From assembly GCA_915069725.1 (NCBI GenBank), contig CAJZFF010000069.1, forward strand, positions 1-7,988: DNA of 7,988 nt. The letters are read 5' to 3'. The notes under the pieces are model-generated. The model did no database searches, was not told the origin of the DNA, and worked only from the letters and a program-made list of their open reading frames with translations. Shown here in pieces: positions 1-5,582 of this stretch (position 1 is its first letter; each line of letters starts with the position of its first letter). The stretch comes from an uncultured Actinomyces sp. (GTDB lineage: Bacteria > Actinomycetota > Actinomycetes > Actinomycetales > Actinomycetaceae). Made by a program: the position numbers and the translations under genes.

Positions 1-835
1 TGCTGACGAGGGAGAGGTAGGTCTCCTCCAGGGTGGGGCGGGTGATGGTGAGCCCGGAGATGGCGTCGAGGTCGAGCTCCTTGACGAAGCGCTCGGGGCA
101 GTGGGTGGAGTGGACGTGGTGCGTCCCATCCTGGACCCAGGTGATCTCGGCGCCACGATCGAGGCGCTCGCGCAGCGCCGTGACCGTGCCGTCGGCGAGG
201 ATCCGTCCCTCGTTCATGATGAGCACTCGGGAGGCAAGGTGCTCGGCCTCGGCCAGGTCGTGAGTGGTCATGACGATGGTGGCGTCGTCGTCGACCCTGG
301 CCAGAATAAGATCGTGCAGTCGCGCCTTGGAGACCGGGTCCAGTCCTGTCGTCGGCTCGTCCAGGACGAGGAGCTCGGGTGCGGCCATGAGGGCGGCCGC
401 GAAGTCAATGGTGCGTCGCTGCCCGCCGGAGAGCCTCGACAGCCGGGAGTCGGCCTTCTCGCTGAGTCCGACGGCGTCGAGCACCTCTCGGGTGCTGCTC
501 ACCCGGCTCGCCGCCGTCAGCTGGACCGAGCGGATCCACTCCAGCTGGTCCCTCACCTTCCACTTGGCGTGGTCGGTCCAGCTCTGCTGCACCAGCCCGA
601 CCCTCGCCCAGAAGTCGGCGCCCGCCCGGCGCGGATCGGTACCGAGCACGCGGACCCTGCCGCTCGTCGGGGTGAGGGACCCCAGCAGGTTCTCCACCAG
701 GGTCGTCTTGCCCACGCCGTTGGGGCCGAGCAGGCAGACGACCTCGCCGGCCTCGACCGACAGGTCAATGCCGTGCAGAACCGGGGTGTCCCCGTAGGAG
801 AACTCGAGGTTCTCCGTGGTGATGACTGGAGGCAT
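1..835 (-). CDS. ABC-2 type (DrrA/CcmA-like) transporter ATP-binding protein, C-terminus cut by window edge
   Basis: This is the ATPase subunit of an ABC transporter, expected to power a membrane partner encoded beyond the window's left edge. Read from ATG at 835 it stays open to position 1 (278 codons, no stop). It has Walker A GPNGVGKTT (residues 37-45), a Q-loop (Q83/Q84), signature LSGGQ (135-139), Walker B LLVLDEP (D159, E160), D-loop residues after TTGLD, and switch histidine H192. The ending RPTLEETYLSLVS resembles the C-terminal PTLE(D/E)-type motif of drug/lipid exporter ATPases such as DrrA and CcmA, so only a few to some tens of residues are probably missing. An AGGAGGG ribosome binding site at 844-850 fixes the start. 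It is divergent from leuA with separate control sequences. The exporter subclass is inferred from overall pattern; the substrate cannot be told. Confidence 0.93.
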   Translation of the reverse strand, partial: MPPVITTENLEFSYGDTPVLHGIDLSVEAGEVVCLLGPNGVGKTTLVENLLGSLTPTSGRVRVLGTDPRRAGADFWARVGLVQQSWTDHAKWKVRDQLEWIRSVQLTAASRVSSTREVLDAVGLSEKADSRLSRLSGGQRRTIDFAAALMAAPELLVLDEPTTGLDPVSKARLHDLILARVDDDATIVMTTHDLAEAEHLASRVLIMNEGRILADGTVTALRERLDRGAEITWVQDGTHHVHSTHCPERFVKELDLDAISGLTITRPTLEETYLSLVS

Positions 836-858
836 CACACAAACCCTCCTGAGTAGAA

Positions 859-900
859 GCACAACTGAATATAGTAGTCATGCTACAACATGGTGTTGGT
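859..900 (-). promoter_or_regulatory. Probable promoter/operator region of the divergent ABC transporter gene
   Basis: This AT-richer patch lies just upstream of the ABC gene's ribosome binding site. On the minus strand it contains TATATT (873-868), a plausible -10, with no good -35 at normal spacing. Two short inverted repeats lie against it: CAACA-TGG-TGTTG (886-898, perfect 5-bp arms) and GTAG-TCATG-CTAC (874-886). They touch each other and sit where a repressor or activator would act. The promoter and the operator role are inferences from position. No regulator gene for this transporter is in view. Confidence 0.33.
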
Positions 901-981
901 CTTCGTCGGATCAAGGGATGTGCTGTGTGGGTGAGCTCCGCAGTGGTCGTCTCACATTGCGGTCCCGCGCGGCCGCCTTAC

Positions 982-1010
982 CTGACGACGGGTCGTCATC
1001 GGGGTAGGGT
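982..1010 (+). promoter_or_regulatory. leuA promoter with inverted repeat over the -35/spacer
   Basis: The -35 is CTGACG (982-987), matching TTGACA at four of six bases. After a 17-bp spacer comes the -10 TAGGGT (1005-1010), which fits the actinobacterial TANNNT pattern. Transcription should start about 7-8 bases later, at 1017-1018. A perfect inverted repeat, TGACGAC-GG-GTCGTCA (983-998), overlaps the -35 and fills most of the spacer, the classic place for a repressor operator. The hexamers and repeat are read directly from the sequence. That this is the promoter of leuA, and that a protein binds the repeat, is inferred. Confidence 0.6.
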
Positions 1011-1017
1011 CTACGCC

Positions 1018-1077
1018 GTGCGAGCGACTCCAGGCCTCCAGATGAGCCTCCTGCTTAGTCGCCGCGGCGGGGCCTGA
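1018..1077 (+). CDS. leuL: Leucine-rich leader peptide of leuA (attenuation-type), probably leaderless
   Basis: This is a 19-codon reading frame ending TGA at 1075-1077. It carries three consecutive leucine codons, CTC CTG CTT at 1048-1056, plus one more Leu at codon 7; the C-terminal part reads MSLLLSRRGGA. A run of the pathway's end-product amino acid directly upstream of leuA is the hallmark of a leader peptide whose translation reports charged tRNA-Leu. CTT looks like a rarely used codon in this GC-rich genome, which would sharpen sensing. The GTG at 1018 lies exactly seven bases after the TAGGGT -10, so the message probably begins with its start codon. The alternative ATG at 1042 has no good ribosome binding site. 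No function of the peptide itself is implied; the act of translation is what matters. Confidence 0.7.
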   Translation: MRATPGLQMSLLLSRRGGA

Positions 1078-1206
1078 CAGGCCGGCACCCCGACCGCGGC
1101 TGACTCGTTCTGCTCGGCCACGTTCGCGGCCATGTTCCTCAGGAGTCAGACGAGTCTTCTGGGAACCGCCGTCGAATCACGAAGCACCTCACCCAGGAGA
1201 ACCCCT
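1042..1206 (+). promoter_or_regulatory. leuA 5' leader RNA: candidate leucine-responsive attenuator
   Basis: Downstream of the Leu codons lies a strong GC-rich hairpin: GCCGCGG (1061-1067) pairs with CCGCGGC (1094-1100), and GGGG (1069-1072) with CCCC (1088-1091). The leader stop codon is inside it. A competing pairing exists for its inner part: CAGGCC (1031-1036) with GGCCTG (1071-1076). Further downstream, TGACTC (1101-1106) can pair with GAGTCA (1143-1148), or GACTCGT (1102-1108) with ACGAGTC (1150-1156). The Leu codons CTCCTG (1048-1053) are complementary to CAGGAG (1194-1199), the ribosome binding site of leuA, and to a second CAGGAG at 1140-1145. No T-run follows the hairpin, so control of leuA translation or factor-dependent termination is more likely than a classical intrinsic terminator. 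Actinobacterial leuA leaders with Leu codons and pseudoknot-like folds have been proposed before. The folds here were paired by eye, without energy calculation. Confidence 0.55.
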
Positions 1207-2988
1207 ATGCGTAACGCCCGCCCCGCCCCCCAGCAGCCCTCCGGTATGCCGTTCGCCAAGTACCGGCCCTTCCTCGACGTCGCCACCATCGACCTGCCCG
1301 ACCGCACCTGGCCGGACAAGCGCATCACCACCGCCCCCCGCTGGCTGAGTACCGACCTGCGCGACGGCAACCAGTCCCTCATCGAGCCCATGGGTCCCCA
1401 GGCCAAGCGCGCCGTCTTCGACCTGCTCGTGAGCATGGGCTTCAAGGAGATCGAGATCGGCTTCCCGGCCGCCTCTCAGACCGACTACGACTTCGTGCGC
1501 TCCCTGGTGGACGACGGTGCGATCCCCGAGGACGTCACCATCTCGGTGCTCACCCAGTCGCGTGGTGAGCTCATCGACCGCACCCTGGACGCCTGCGTCG
1601 GCATCCCCCGGGCCACCGTCCACCTCTACAACGCCCTGTCGCCCATCTTCCGTGACGTCGTCTTCCGCATGGACCGCGACCAGGTTCGCGAGCTCGCCGT
1701 CGACGGCACCCGCCAGATCATGGCCCGCGCCGAGAAGGTCCTCGATGAGGACACGATCTTCGGCTACGAGTACTCCCCGGAGTTCTTCATCGACACCGAG
1801 CTCGACTACAGCCTCGAGGTCTGCGAGGCCGTCATGAACGTGTGGCAGCCCGAGGAGGACCGCGAGATCATCCTCAACCTGCCCTCCACCGTCGAGCGGG
1901 CCACCCCCAACGTCTACGCCGACCAGATCGAATGGATGAGCCGCCACCTGTCTCATCGCGACTCGGTGTGCCTGTCCCTGCACAACCACAACGACCGCGG
2001 CTCGGGCGTGGCCACTGCCGAGCTCGGCCTCATGGCTGGCGCCGACCGCGTCGAGGGCTGCCTGTTCGGCCACGGCGAGCGCACCGGCAACGTGGACCTG
2101 GTGACCCTGGCCCTCAACCTCTTCAGCCAGGGCGTGGACCCCATGCTCGACCTGTCCGACATCGACGAGGTCCGCCGCACCGTCGAGCGGGCCACCGGCA
2201 TGGACGTGCCCCCGCGCACCCCCTACGCCGGCGAGCTCGTCTACACCTCCTTCTCCGGCTCCCACCAGGACGCCATCAAGAAGGGCTTCGCCGCGCGCGC
2301 CGCGCAGGTCAACGCCAAGAAGGCCGAGGGACTGGCCGACGCCGAGGCGCAGATCGCCGTCCCCTGGGCCATGCCCTACCTGCCCATCGACCCCCACGAC
2401 GTGGGCCGCTCCTACGAGGCCGTCGTGCGCGTCAACTCCCAGTCCGGCAAGGGCGGGGTCGCCTACCTGCTGGGCACCACCCGCAAGCTCGAGCTGCCGC
2501 GCCGCCTCCAGATCGAGTTCTCCCGCATCGTCCAGCGCCACACCGACACCTACGGCGGCGAGGTCGACGATGACCGCCTGTGGTCGATCTTCGCCGACGA
2601 GTACCTGCCCGCCGCGGCCGTCCCTGAGGCCGAGCTCAGCCGCTGGGGCCGCTTCGAGCTGCGTGGGGCGACCTTGACCTCCACCGGTGATGACGAGGAC
2701 TCCACCCTCACCGTCACCCTGGTCGACGGCGGGGCGGAGAAGCACCTGACCGCCTCCGGCAACGGGCCCCTCGACGCCTTCGTCACCGCCCTGGAGAGCA
2801 CAGGCCTGAGCGTGCGGATCCTCGACTACGTCGAGCACGCCCTGAGCGAGGGACGCGACGCGAAGGCCGCCAGCTACGTCGAGTGCGAGGTCGACGGCCA
2901 GGTCCTGTGGGGCGTGGGCATCGACCCCTCCATCACCACCTCCTCCTTCAAGGCCGTCATCTCCGCCATCAATCGCGCCCTGCGCTGA
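1207..2988 (+). CDS. leuA: 2-isopropylmalate synthase (EC 2.3.3.13)
   Basis: LeuA condenses acetyl-CoA with 2-oxoisovalerate, the first committed step of leucine synthesis, in the cytoplasm. The 593-residue protein has the long actinobacterial LeuA architecture. An N-terminal TIM-barrel carries LRDGNQ (R52, D53, Q56), YEYSPEFF, and the metal-binding LHNHNDRG (H259, H261). These are followed by GADRVEGCLFGHGERTGN (N295). A linker and C-terminal LeuA dimer/allosteric domain (roughly residues 465-593) carry GNGPLDAFVTAL and WGVGIDPSITTSSF, where leucine feedback inhibition normally acts. ATG 1207 is chosen because AGGAG lies at 1195-1199 with 7-nt spacing. The in-frame ATG at 1132 would add 25 residues of non-family sequence inside the leader RNA and lacks a site. 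recO follows after 22 nt. Expression is probably controlled by the upstream leucine leader. Confidence 0.97.
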   Translation: MRNARPAPQQPSGMPFAKYRPFLDVATIDLPDRTWPDKRITTAPRWLSTDLRDGNQSLIEPMGPQAKRAVFDLLVSMGFKEIEIGFPAASQTDYDFVRSLVDDGAIPEDVTISVLTQSRGELIDRTLDACVGIPRATVHLYNALSPIFRDVVFRMDRDQVRELAVDGTRQIMARAEKVLDEDTIFGYEYSPEFFIDTELDYSLEVCEAVMNVWQPEEDREIILNLPSTVERATPNVYADQIEWMSRHLSHRDSVCLSLHNHNDRGSGVATAELGLMAGADRVEGCLFGHGERTGNVDLVTLALNLFSQGVDPMLDLSDIDEVRRTVERATGMDVPPRTPYAGELVYTSFSGSHQDAIKKGFAARAAQVNAKKAEGLADAEAQIAVPWAMPYLPIDPHDVGRSYEAVVRVNSQSGKGGVAYLLGTTRKLELPRRLQIEFSRIVQRHTDTYGGEVDDDRLWSIFADEYLPAAAVPEAELSRWGRFELRGATLTSTGDDEDSTLTVTLVDGGAEKHLTASGNGPLDAFVTALESTGLSVRILDYVEHALSEGRDAKAASYVECEVDGQVLWGVGIDPSITTSSFKAVISAINRALR

Positions 2989-3010
2989 GAGGGCGTGAGA
3001 GACTGCGCCC

Positions 3011-3760
3011 GTGACGAGCAGGCTGTATCGGGATGAGGCGATCATCCTGCGCACCTACAAGCTGGGCGAGGCCGACCGCATCATCGTGATGCTCACCCGC
3101 CACCACGGACAGGTGCGCGCCGTGGCCAAGGGGGTGCGCCGCACCACCTCCCGCTTCGGCGCCCGCCTGGAGCCCTTCTCCATGACCGACGTCCAGCTCC
3201 ACGCCGGACGCACCCTCGACGTCGTCACCCAGGCCGAGATCATCGACCCCTTCGGCCGGGCCGTCAGCGCCGACTACGCCATGTTCACCTGCGCCTCGAC
3301 CATGGTGGAGACCGCTGAGCGCCTCAGCGCCGACGACGGAGACCTGGGCACCGAGGCCAGCCCCCAGCAGTACCTGCTGCTGGCCGGCGCCCTGGCCGCT
3401 ATGGCGCACCGGCGTCACGCGCCCGGACTCATCCTGGACTCCTACCTGCTGCGGGCCCTGGCCCTGGGGGGCTGGGCGCCCTCGTGCTACGACTGCGCCC
3501 TGTGCGGCGCCCCCGGACCCCACCGGGCCTTCCACGTGCAGGCCGGTGGGGCGGTGTGCGAGTCCTGCCGCTCGGCCGGCGCCGTCGAGGTCGAGCCGTC
3601 CACGATGGCGCTCCTGGGTGCCCTGCTCTCCGGCGACTGGGCCGTGGCCGACGCCTCCGGTCAGCGCGAGCGCTCCCAGGCCTCCGGACTCGTCTCGGCC
3701 TACACGACCTGGTACCTGGAGCGGCGCCTGCGCTCCCTCGCACTGGTGGAAAGGGCATGA
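3011..3760 (+). CDS. recO: DNA repair protein RecO
   Basis: RecO acts with RecR (and RecF) to load RecA onto SSB-coated single-stranded DNA in gap and break repair. The 249-residue product has the N-terminal OB-fold start ([20 protein letters not shown], then [12 protein letters not shown] and GARLEPF). A helical region follows, and a zinc-finger-type cysteine cluster: C159, C162 and C165 (CYDCALCG), then C183 and C186 (CESC). Length matches the family. The start is GTG at 3011, with only a weak GAGAGA site (2997-3002) before it; this start gives the expected N-terminus. It lies 22 nt behind leuA, and its stop overlaps the uppS start by four bases, so the three are probably co-transcribed. 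Nothing in it is missing or unusual. Confidence 0.95.
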   Translation: MTSRLYRDEAIILRTYKLGEADRIIVMLTRHHGQVRAVAKGVRRTTSRFGARLEPFSMTDVQLHAGRTLDVVTQAEIIDPFGRAVSADYAMFTCASTMVETAERLSADDGDLGTEASPQQYLLLAGALAAMAHRRHAPGLILDSYLLRALALGGWAPSCYDCALCGAPGPHRAFHVQAGGAVCESCRSAGAVEVEPSTMALLGALLSGDWAVADASGQRERSQASGLVSAYTTWYLERRLRSLALVERA

Positions 3761-4656
3761 CCATGACAGACGCCTCGACAGACACGGCGCCGGGCACGAC
3801 CCGGGACATGACGATCAACGAGGCCCCGCCCCTGCACCGCCCGGGCCTCACGCCCCCGTCACTGCCGCCGGCCTCCCTGCCCCAGCACGTGGCTGTCGTC
3901 ATGGACGGCAACGGGCGCTGGGCCAACGCCCGCGGCCTGCCCCGCACCGAGGGCCACCGGGTGGGGGAGGCCAATATGCTCGACGTCGCCGCCGGCGCTA
4001 TCGAGATCGGTGTCAAGGAGCTGAGCGTCTACGCCTTCTCCACTGAGAACTGGCGGCGCTCACCCGGCGAGGTCCGCTTCATCATGGGCTTCGCCCGCAA
4101 GGTCCTGCGCGTCCAGCGCGATGTCCTCAACTCCTGGAACGTCAGGCTGCGCTGGATCGGACGCACCCCGCGCCTGTGGAAGTCCGTCCTGCACGAGCTG
4201 CGTGAGGCCGAGCGCGTCACCGCGCACAACACGGGCCTGGTCCTCAACCTGTGCATCAACTACGGCGGGCGCGCCGAGATCGCCGACGCCACCCGAGCCA
4301 TCGCCGAGGACGTCGCCGCCGGCCGCCTCAAGGCCTCCTCCATCAACGAGAGGACCATCCAGCGTTACCTCTACTCACCCACCATGCGGGACGTGGACCT
4401 GTTCATCCGCACCGGCGACGAGCAGCGCACCTCCAACTTCCTCATGTGGTCCTCCTCCTACGCCGAGCTCTACTTCTCACCCCTGGCCTGGCCCGACTTC
4501 AACCGCACCGAGCTGTGGAAGGCCTGCGAGGCCTACGCCGGACGCGAGCGCCGCTACGGCGGGGCCGTGGACAAGGTGCTGCACGAGGAGCCCACCGGCG
4601 CCGAGGACCCGGAGGACGACGAGGCTGACGAGTCACCGCACCACGACGGGAAATAG
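3757..4656 (+). CDS. uppS: Isoprenyl (polyprenyl) diphosphate synthase, cis-prenyltransferase
   Basis: This enzyme extends an allylic diphosphate with isopentenyl diphosphate units in cis to make the polyprenyl lipid carrier for peptidoglycan and other envelope glycans, at the cytoplasmic membrane face. The 299-residue protein carries all family blocks: [13 protein letters not shown] (catalytic D50), EGHRVG (H67, R68), YAFSTENW (92-99), INYGGRAEI (167-175), and the substrate-binding stretch [12 protein letters not shown] (R218, R224, S226) ending at YAEL (E237). It is longer than compact UppS enzymes because of a Pro-rich N-terminal extension of about 43 residues and an acidic C-terminal tail. 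ATG 3757 overlaps the recO stop (ATGA). ATG 3763, two codons in, is better spaced from GGAAAGGG (3748-3755), so either may be used. Final chain length of the product cannot be told from sequence. Confidence 0.95.
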   Translation: MTMTDASTDTAPGTTRDMTINEAPPLHRPGLTPPSLPPASLPQHVAVVMDGNGRWANARGLPRTEGHRVGEANMLDVAAGAIEIGVKELSVYAFSTENWRRSPGEVRFIMGFARKVLRVQRDVLNSWNVRLRWIGRTPRLWKSVLHELREAERVTAHNTGLVLNLCINYGGRAEIADATRAIAEDVAAGRLKASSINERTIQRYLYSPTMRDVDLFIRTGDEQRTSNFLMWSSSYAELYFSPLAWPDFNRTELWKACEAYAGRERRYGGAVDKVLHEEPTGAEDPEDDEADESPHHDGK

Positions 4657-4661
4657 GGAAC

Positions 4662-4692
4662 TGTCTTGTCTCTTCACATCTAAGACATGTGA
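4662..4692. repeat. Overlapping short inverted repeats just downstream of uppS
   Basis: Two perfect 6-bp inverted pairs overlap: TGTCTT (4662-4667) with AAGACA (4682-4687), and TCACAT (4674-4679) with ATGTGA (4687-4692, 7-nt loop). They begin five bases after the uppS stop codon. No T-run follows, so a standard terminator is doubtful. The AT-rich, TGTCT-containing character is reminiscent of an insertion-sequence end, but no transposase follows and the family cannot be identified. Confidence 0.4.
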
Positions 4693-4795
4693 GTGTCATG
4701 GCTGCTGAGACTCTCGCTCCTGCGGGATTTCGGGGTGGGATAACTTGGCCTGGAGTCGATGGCGGGCACGAAGGAAGAGGTGCGACGGGGCGCCG

Positions 4796-4917
4796 GTGTC
4801 CATGACGCTGACATCAACCTTGCTCAGGCGTCGTACTTCGAGAAGAAACCCCAGAATTCCAACGATTCCCGCTGGTGGCTTCCGCGGCGAAGTCGCTGAT
4901 GTCAGCGCTGTGGACAC
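4796..4917. repeat. Inverted repeat pair, 21-base arms, 80-base spacer
   Basis: The arm at 4796-4816 reads GTGTCCA, three variable bases, then CGCTGACATCA. The arm at 4897-4917 is its inverted counterpart, TGATGTCAGCG, three variable bases, TGGACAC, so 18 of 21 positions match. The right arm overlaps a perfect 14-bp palindrome, CGCTGATGTCAGCG (4894-4907). Between the arms further complementarity can be seen (CTTCG 4836-4840 with CGAAG 4888-4892; CCAG 4851-4854 with CTGG 4872-4875), so the unit could fold as one branched hairpin. Size and terminal arms fit a small non-autonomous mobile element or a structured RNA. The nature is unproven. Confidence 0.5.
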
Positions 4918-4980
4918 TTGGTTGCTGGTGGGTTCGACTCCGCGGGGTCGGCGCGGCACCGGCTCCAGCCCGAGTTTGCC

Positions 4981-5093
4981 TACTCCACGAGGGTGGGGAT
5001 CTACTGGCCAAGGGTTGTGCATACTGCACGAATCCCCGGCCTACGTGGAGTACCCCCGGCCCTCTTTCAGTAGCTCCCGACCCTCGTGCAGTA
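4981..5093. repeat. 113-bp symmetrical hairpin made of six copies of a TACTGCACGAGGGT-like motif
   Basis: Three forward copies start at 4981, 5002 and 5022. Three reverse copies end at 5052, 5072 and 5093, so starts and ends are 20-21 bp apart and all three pairs are centred on position 5037. The outermost pair is nearly perfect: TACTCCACGAGGGT (4981-4994) against the complement of ACCCTCGTGCAGTA (5080-5093), one mismatch. Folding about the centre gives 40 Watson-Crick and 3 G-T pairs out of 56 opposed positions, counted by hand. Such an ordered palindrome between convergent genes suggests a dispersed REP/MITE-like element or a bidirectional structural terminator. It has no coding capacity. 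Confidence 0.75.
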
Positions 5094-5121
5094 CACGCCA
5101 GGTACCACCCAAGCAACTGCG

Positions 5122-5142
5122 AAACCCGGCTCGGGCACCGGG
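5122..5142 (-). terminator. Possible terminator of the znu-zur operon
   Basis: On the minus strand, 14 nt after the zur stop codon, CCCGG (5142-5138) pairs with CCGGG (5129-5125) around an 8-base loop and is followed by TTTC. The stem is short but GC-only and the position is right. The T-run is only three long, so efficiency is uncertain. Confidence 0.4.
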
Positions 5143-5156
5143 CCGATCAGGTCTGC

Positions 5157-5582
5157 TCAGTCCTGTGAGGCGTTCTGGGCCGAGCAGGTGGCGCACAGGC
5201 CGAAGAACTCGGCCGTGTGCTCCATCTGGGTGAAGCCCTGCCGCGCTGAGACCCGCTGAATCCACTCCTCCAGCTCGCCGCCGGAGACCTCCACGGTGTA
5301 GCCGCAGCGGCGGCACACGATGTGGTGATGGTGCTCCTGCTCCTCACAGGCCCGGTAGAGGACCTCGCCCTCGGCGCTGCGCACCTGGTCCACCGCGCCG
5401 GCCTCCGCCAGGGTCTGCAGGTTGCGGTAGACGGTGGCCAGTCCCACCTTGGTGCCCTCCGCCTCCAGGGCGGAATGGATCTGCTGGGCCGAGCGGAACT
5501 CGTCGGTGCGGGCGAGGATGTCGGCGACGGCGGCACGCTGGCGCGTGGCGCGGGGACGCTGCGCCGTGCTGCTTGCGCTCAT
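5157..5582 (-). CDS. zur: Zinc-responsive Fur-family repressor Zur
   Basis: Zur binds DNA when loaded with zinc and shuts off zinc uptake genes. The 141-residue protein has an N-terminal winged helix (ATRQRAAVADIL to GLATVYRNLQTL, residues about 12-59) and a C-terminal dimer/metal domain. Structural-zinc cysteines are C90/C93 (CRRC) and C130/C133 (CATC). Candidate sensory ligands are D65, C79, and H85/H87 in the run HHHH (84-87), the pattern described for actinobacterial Zur/FurB proteins and unlike iron-sensing Fur. The start at 5582 overlaps the znuB stop by four bases (ATGA) and has AGGAGG six bases upstream, so an upstream-extended frame is not needed. Position as last gene of the zinc uptake operon strongly supports Zur over Fur, and suggests autoregulation through the operon promoter beyond the window. 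Confidence 0.94.
   Translation of the reverse strand: MSASSTAQRPRATRQRAAVADILARTDEFRSAQQIHSALEAEGTKVGLATVYRNLQTLAEAGAVDQVRSAEGEVLYRACEEQEHHHHIVCRRCGYTVEVSGGELEEWIQRVSARQGFTQMEHTAEFFGLCATCSAQNASQD

Larger units (their letters stand above)
4657..5156. other. 500-bp lower-GC intergenic region between convergent uppS and zur
   Basis: No convincing gene is present. Reading frames here are short or overlap each other, lack ribosome binding sites, and do not have the strong third-position G/C of the neighbours. Base composition is visibly less GC-rich than the flanking genes. What the region holds is structure: small inverted repeats just after uppS, a pair of 21-base inverted arms (4796-4917), a large symmetrical hairpin (4981-5093), and a short terminator-like hairpin before the end of zur. 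The mixture suggests accumulated repeat elements or insertion remnants, perhaps also serving as a transcription barrier between the convergent operons. Confidence 0.7.

Noticed and set aside
101..856. 251-codon plus-strand frame opposite the ABC ATPase gene
   Set aside because: The opposite strand has a full set of ABC ATPase motifs and a ribosome binding site. This frame has only compositional openness.
1061..1100. Leader hairpin as a classical intrinsic terminator
   Set aside because: The stem is strong, but no T-rich tract follows (next bases TGACTCGTTC), so translational or factor-dependent control was preferred.
1132..1206. Upstream in-frame ATG giving LeuA 25 extra residues
   Set aside because: It lies inside the leader RNA structures, lacks a ribosome binding site and encodes non-family sequence. 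ATG 1207 has AGGAG at ideal spacing and the expected N-terminus.
1189..3054. 621-codon open frame antisense to leuA
   Set aside because: It is a mirror of leuA codon bias in a high-GC genome. The translation is a low-complexity Gly/Val/Asp/Ala mix with no recognisable domain.
4674..4692. TCACAT/ATGTGA hairpin as the uppS terminator
   Set aside because: The stem is only six A/T-containing pairs and no T-run follows, so it was kept only as an inverted repeat.
4759..4899. Possible 46-codon gene starting at ATG 4759
   Set aside because: Third-position GC (about 70%) is well below neighbouring genes, the ribosome binding site is poor, no family is recognised, and the frame overlaps the 4796-4917 inverted-repeat element.
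4925..4950. GGTTCGACTCC resembling a tRNA T-arm, hence a possible tRNA or attachment site
   Set aside because: The flanking bases do not form the 5-bp T-stem, and no acceptor, D-arm or anticodon arm could be laid out upstream.
4745..5233. 162-codon plus-strand frame across the intergenic repeats
   Set aside because: It runs through the hairpin element and into the antisense of zur. Its composition is Arg/Ser/Pro-rich noise and no domain is visible.
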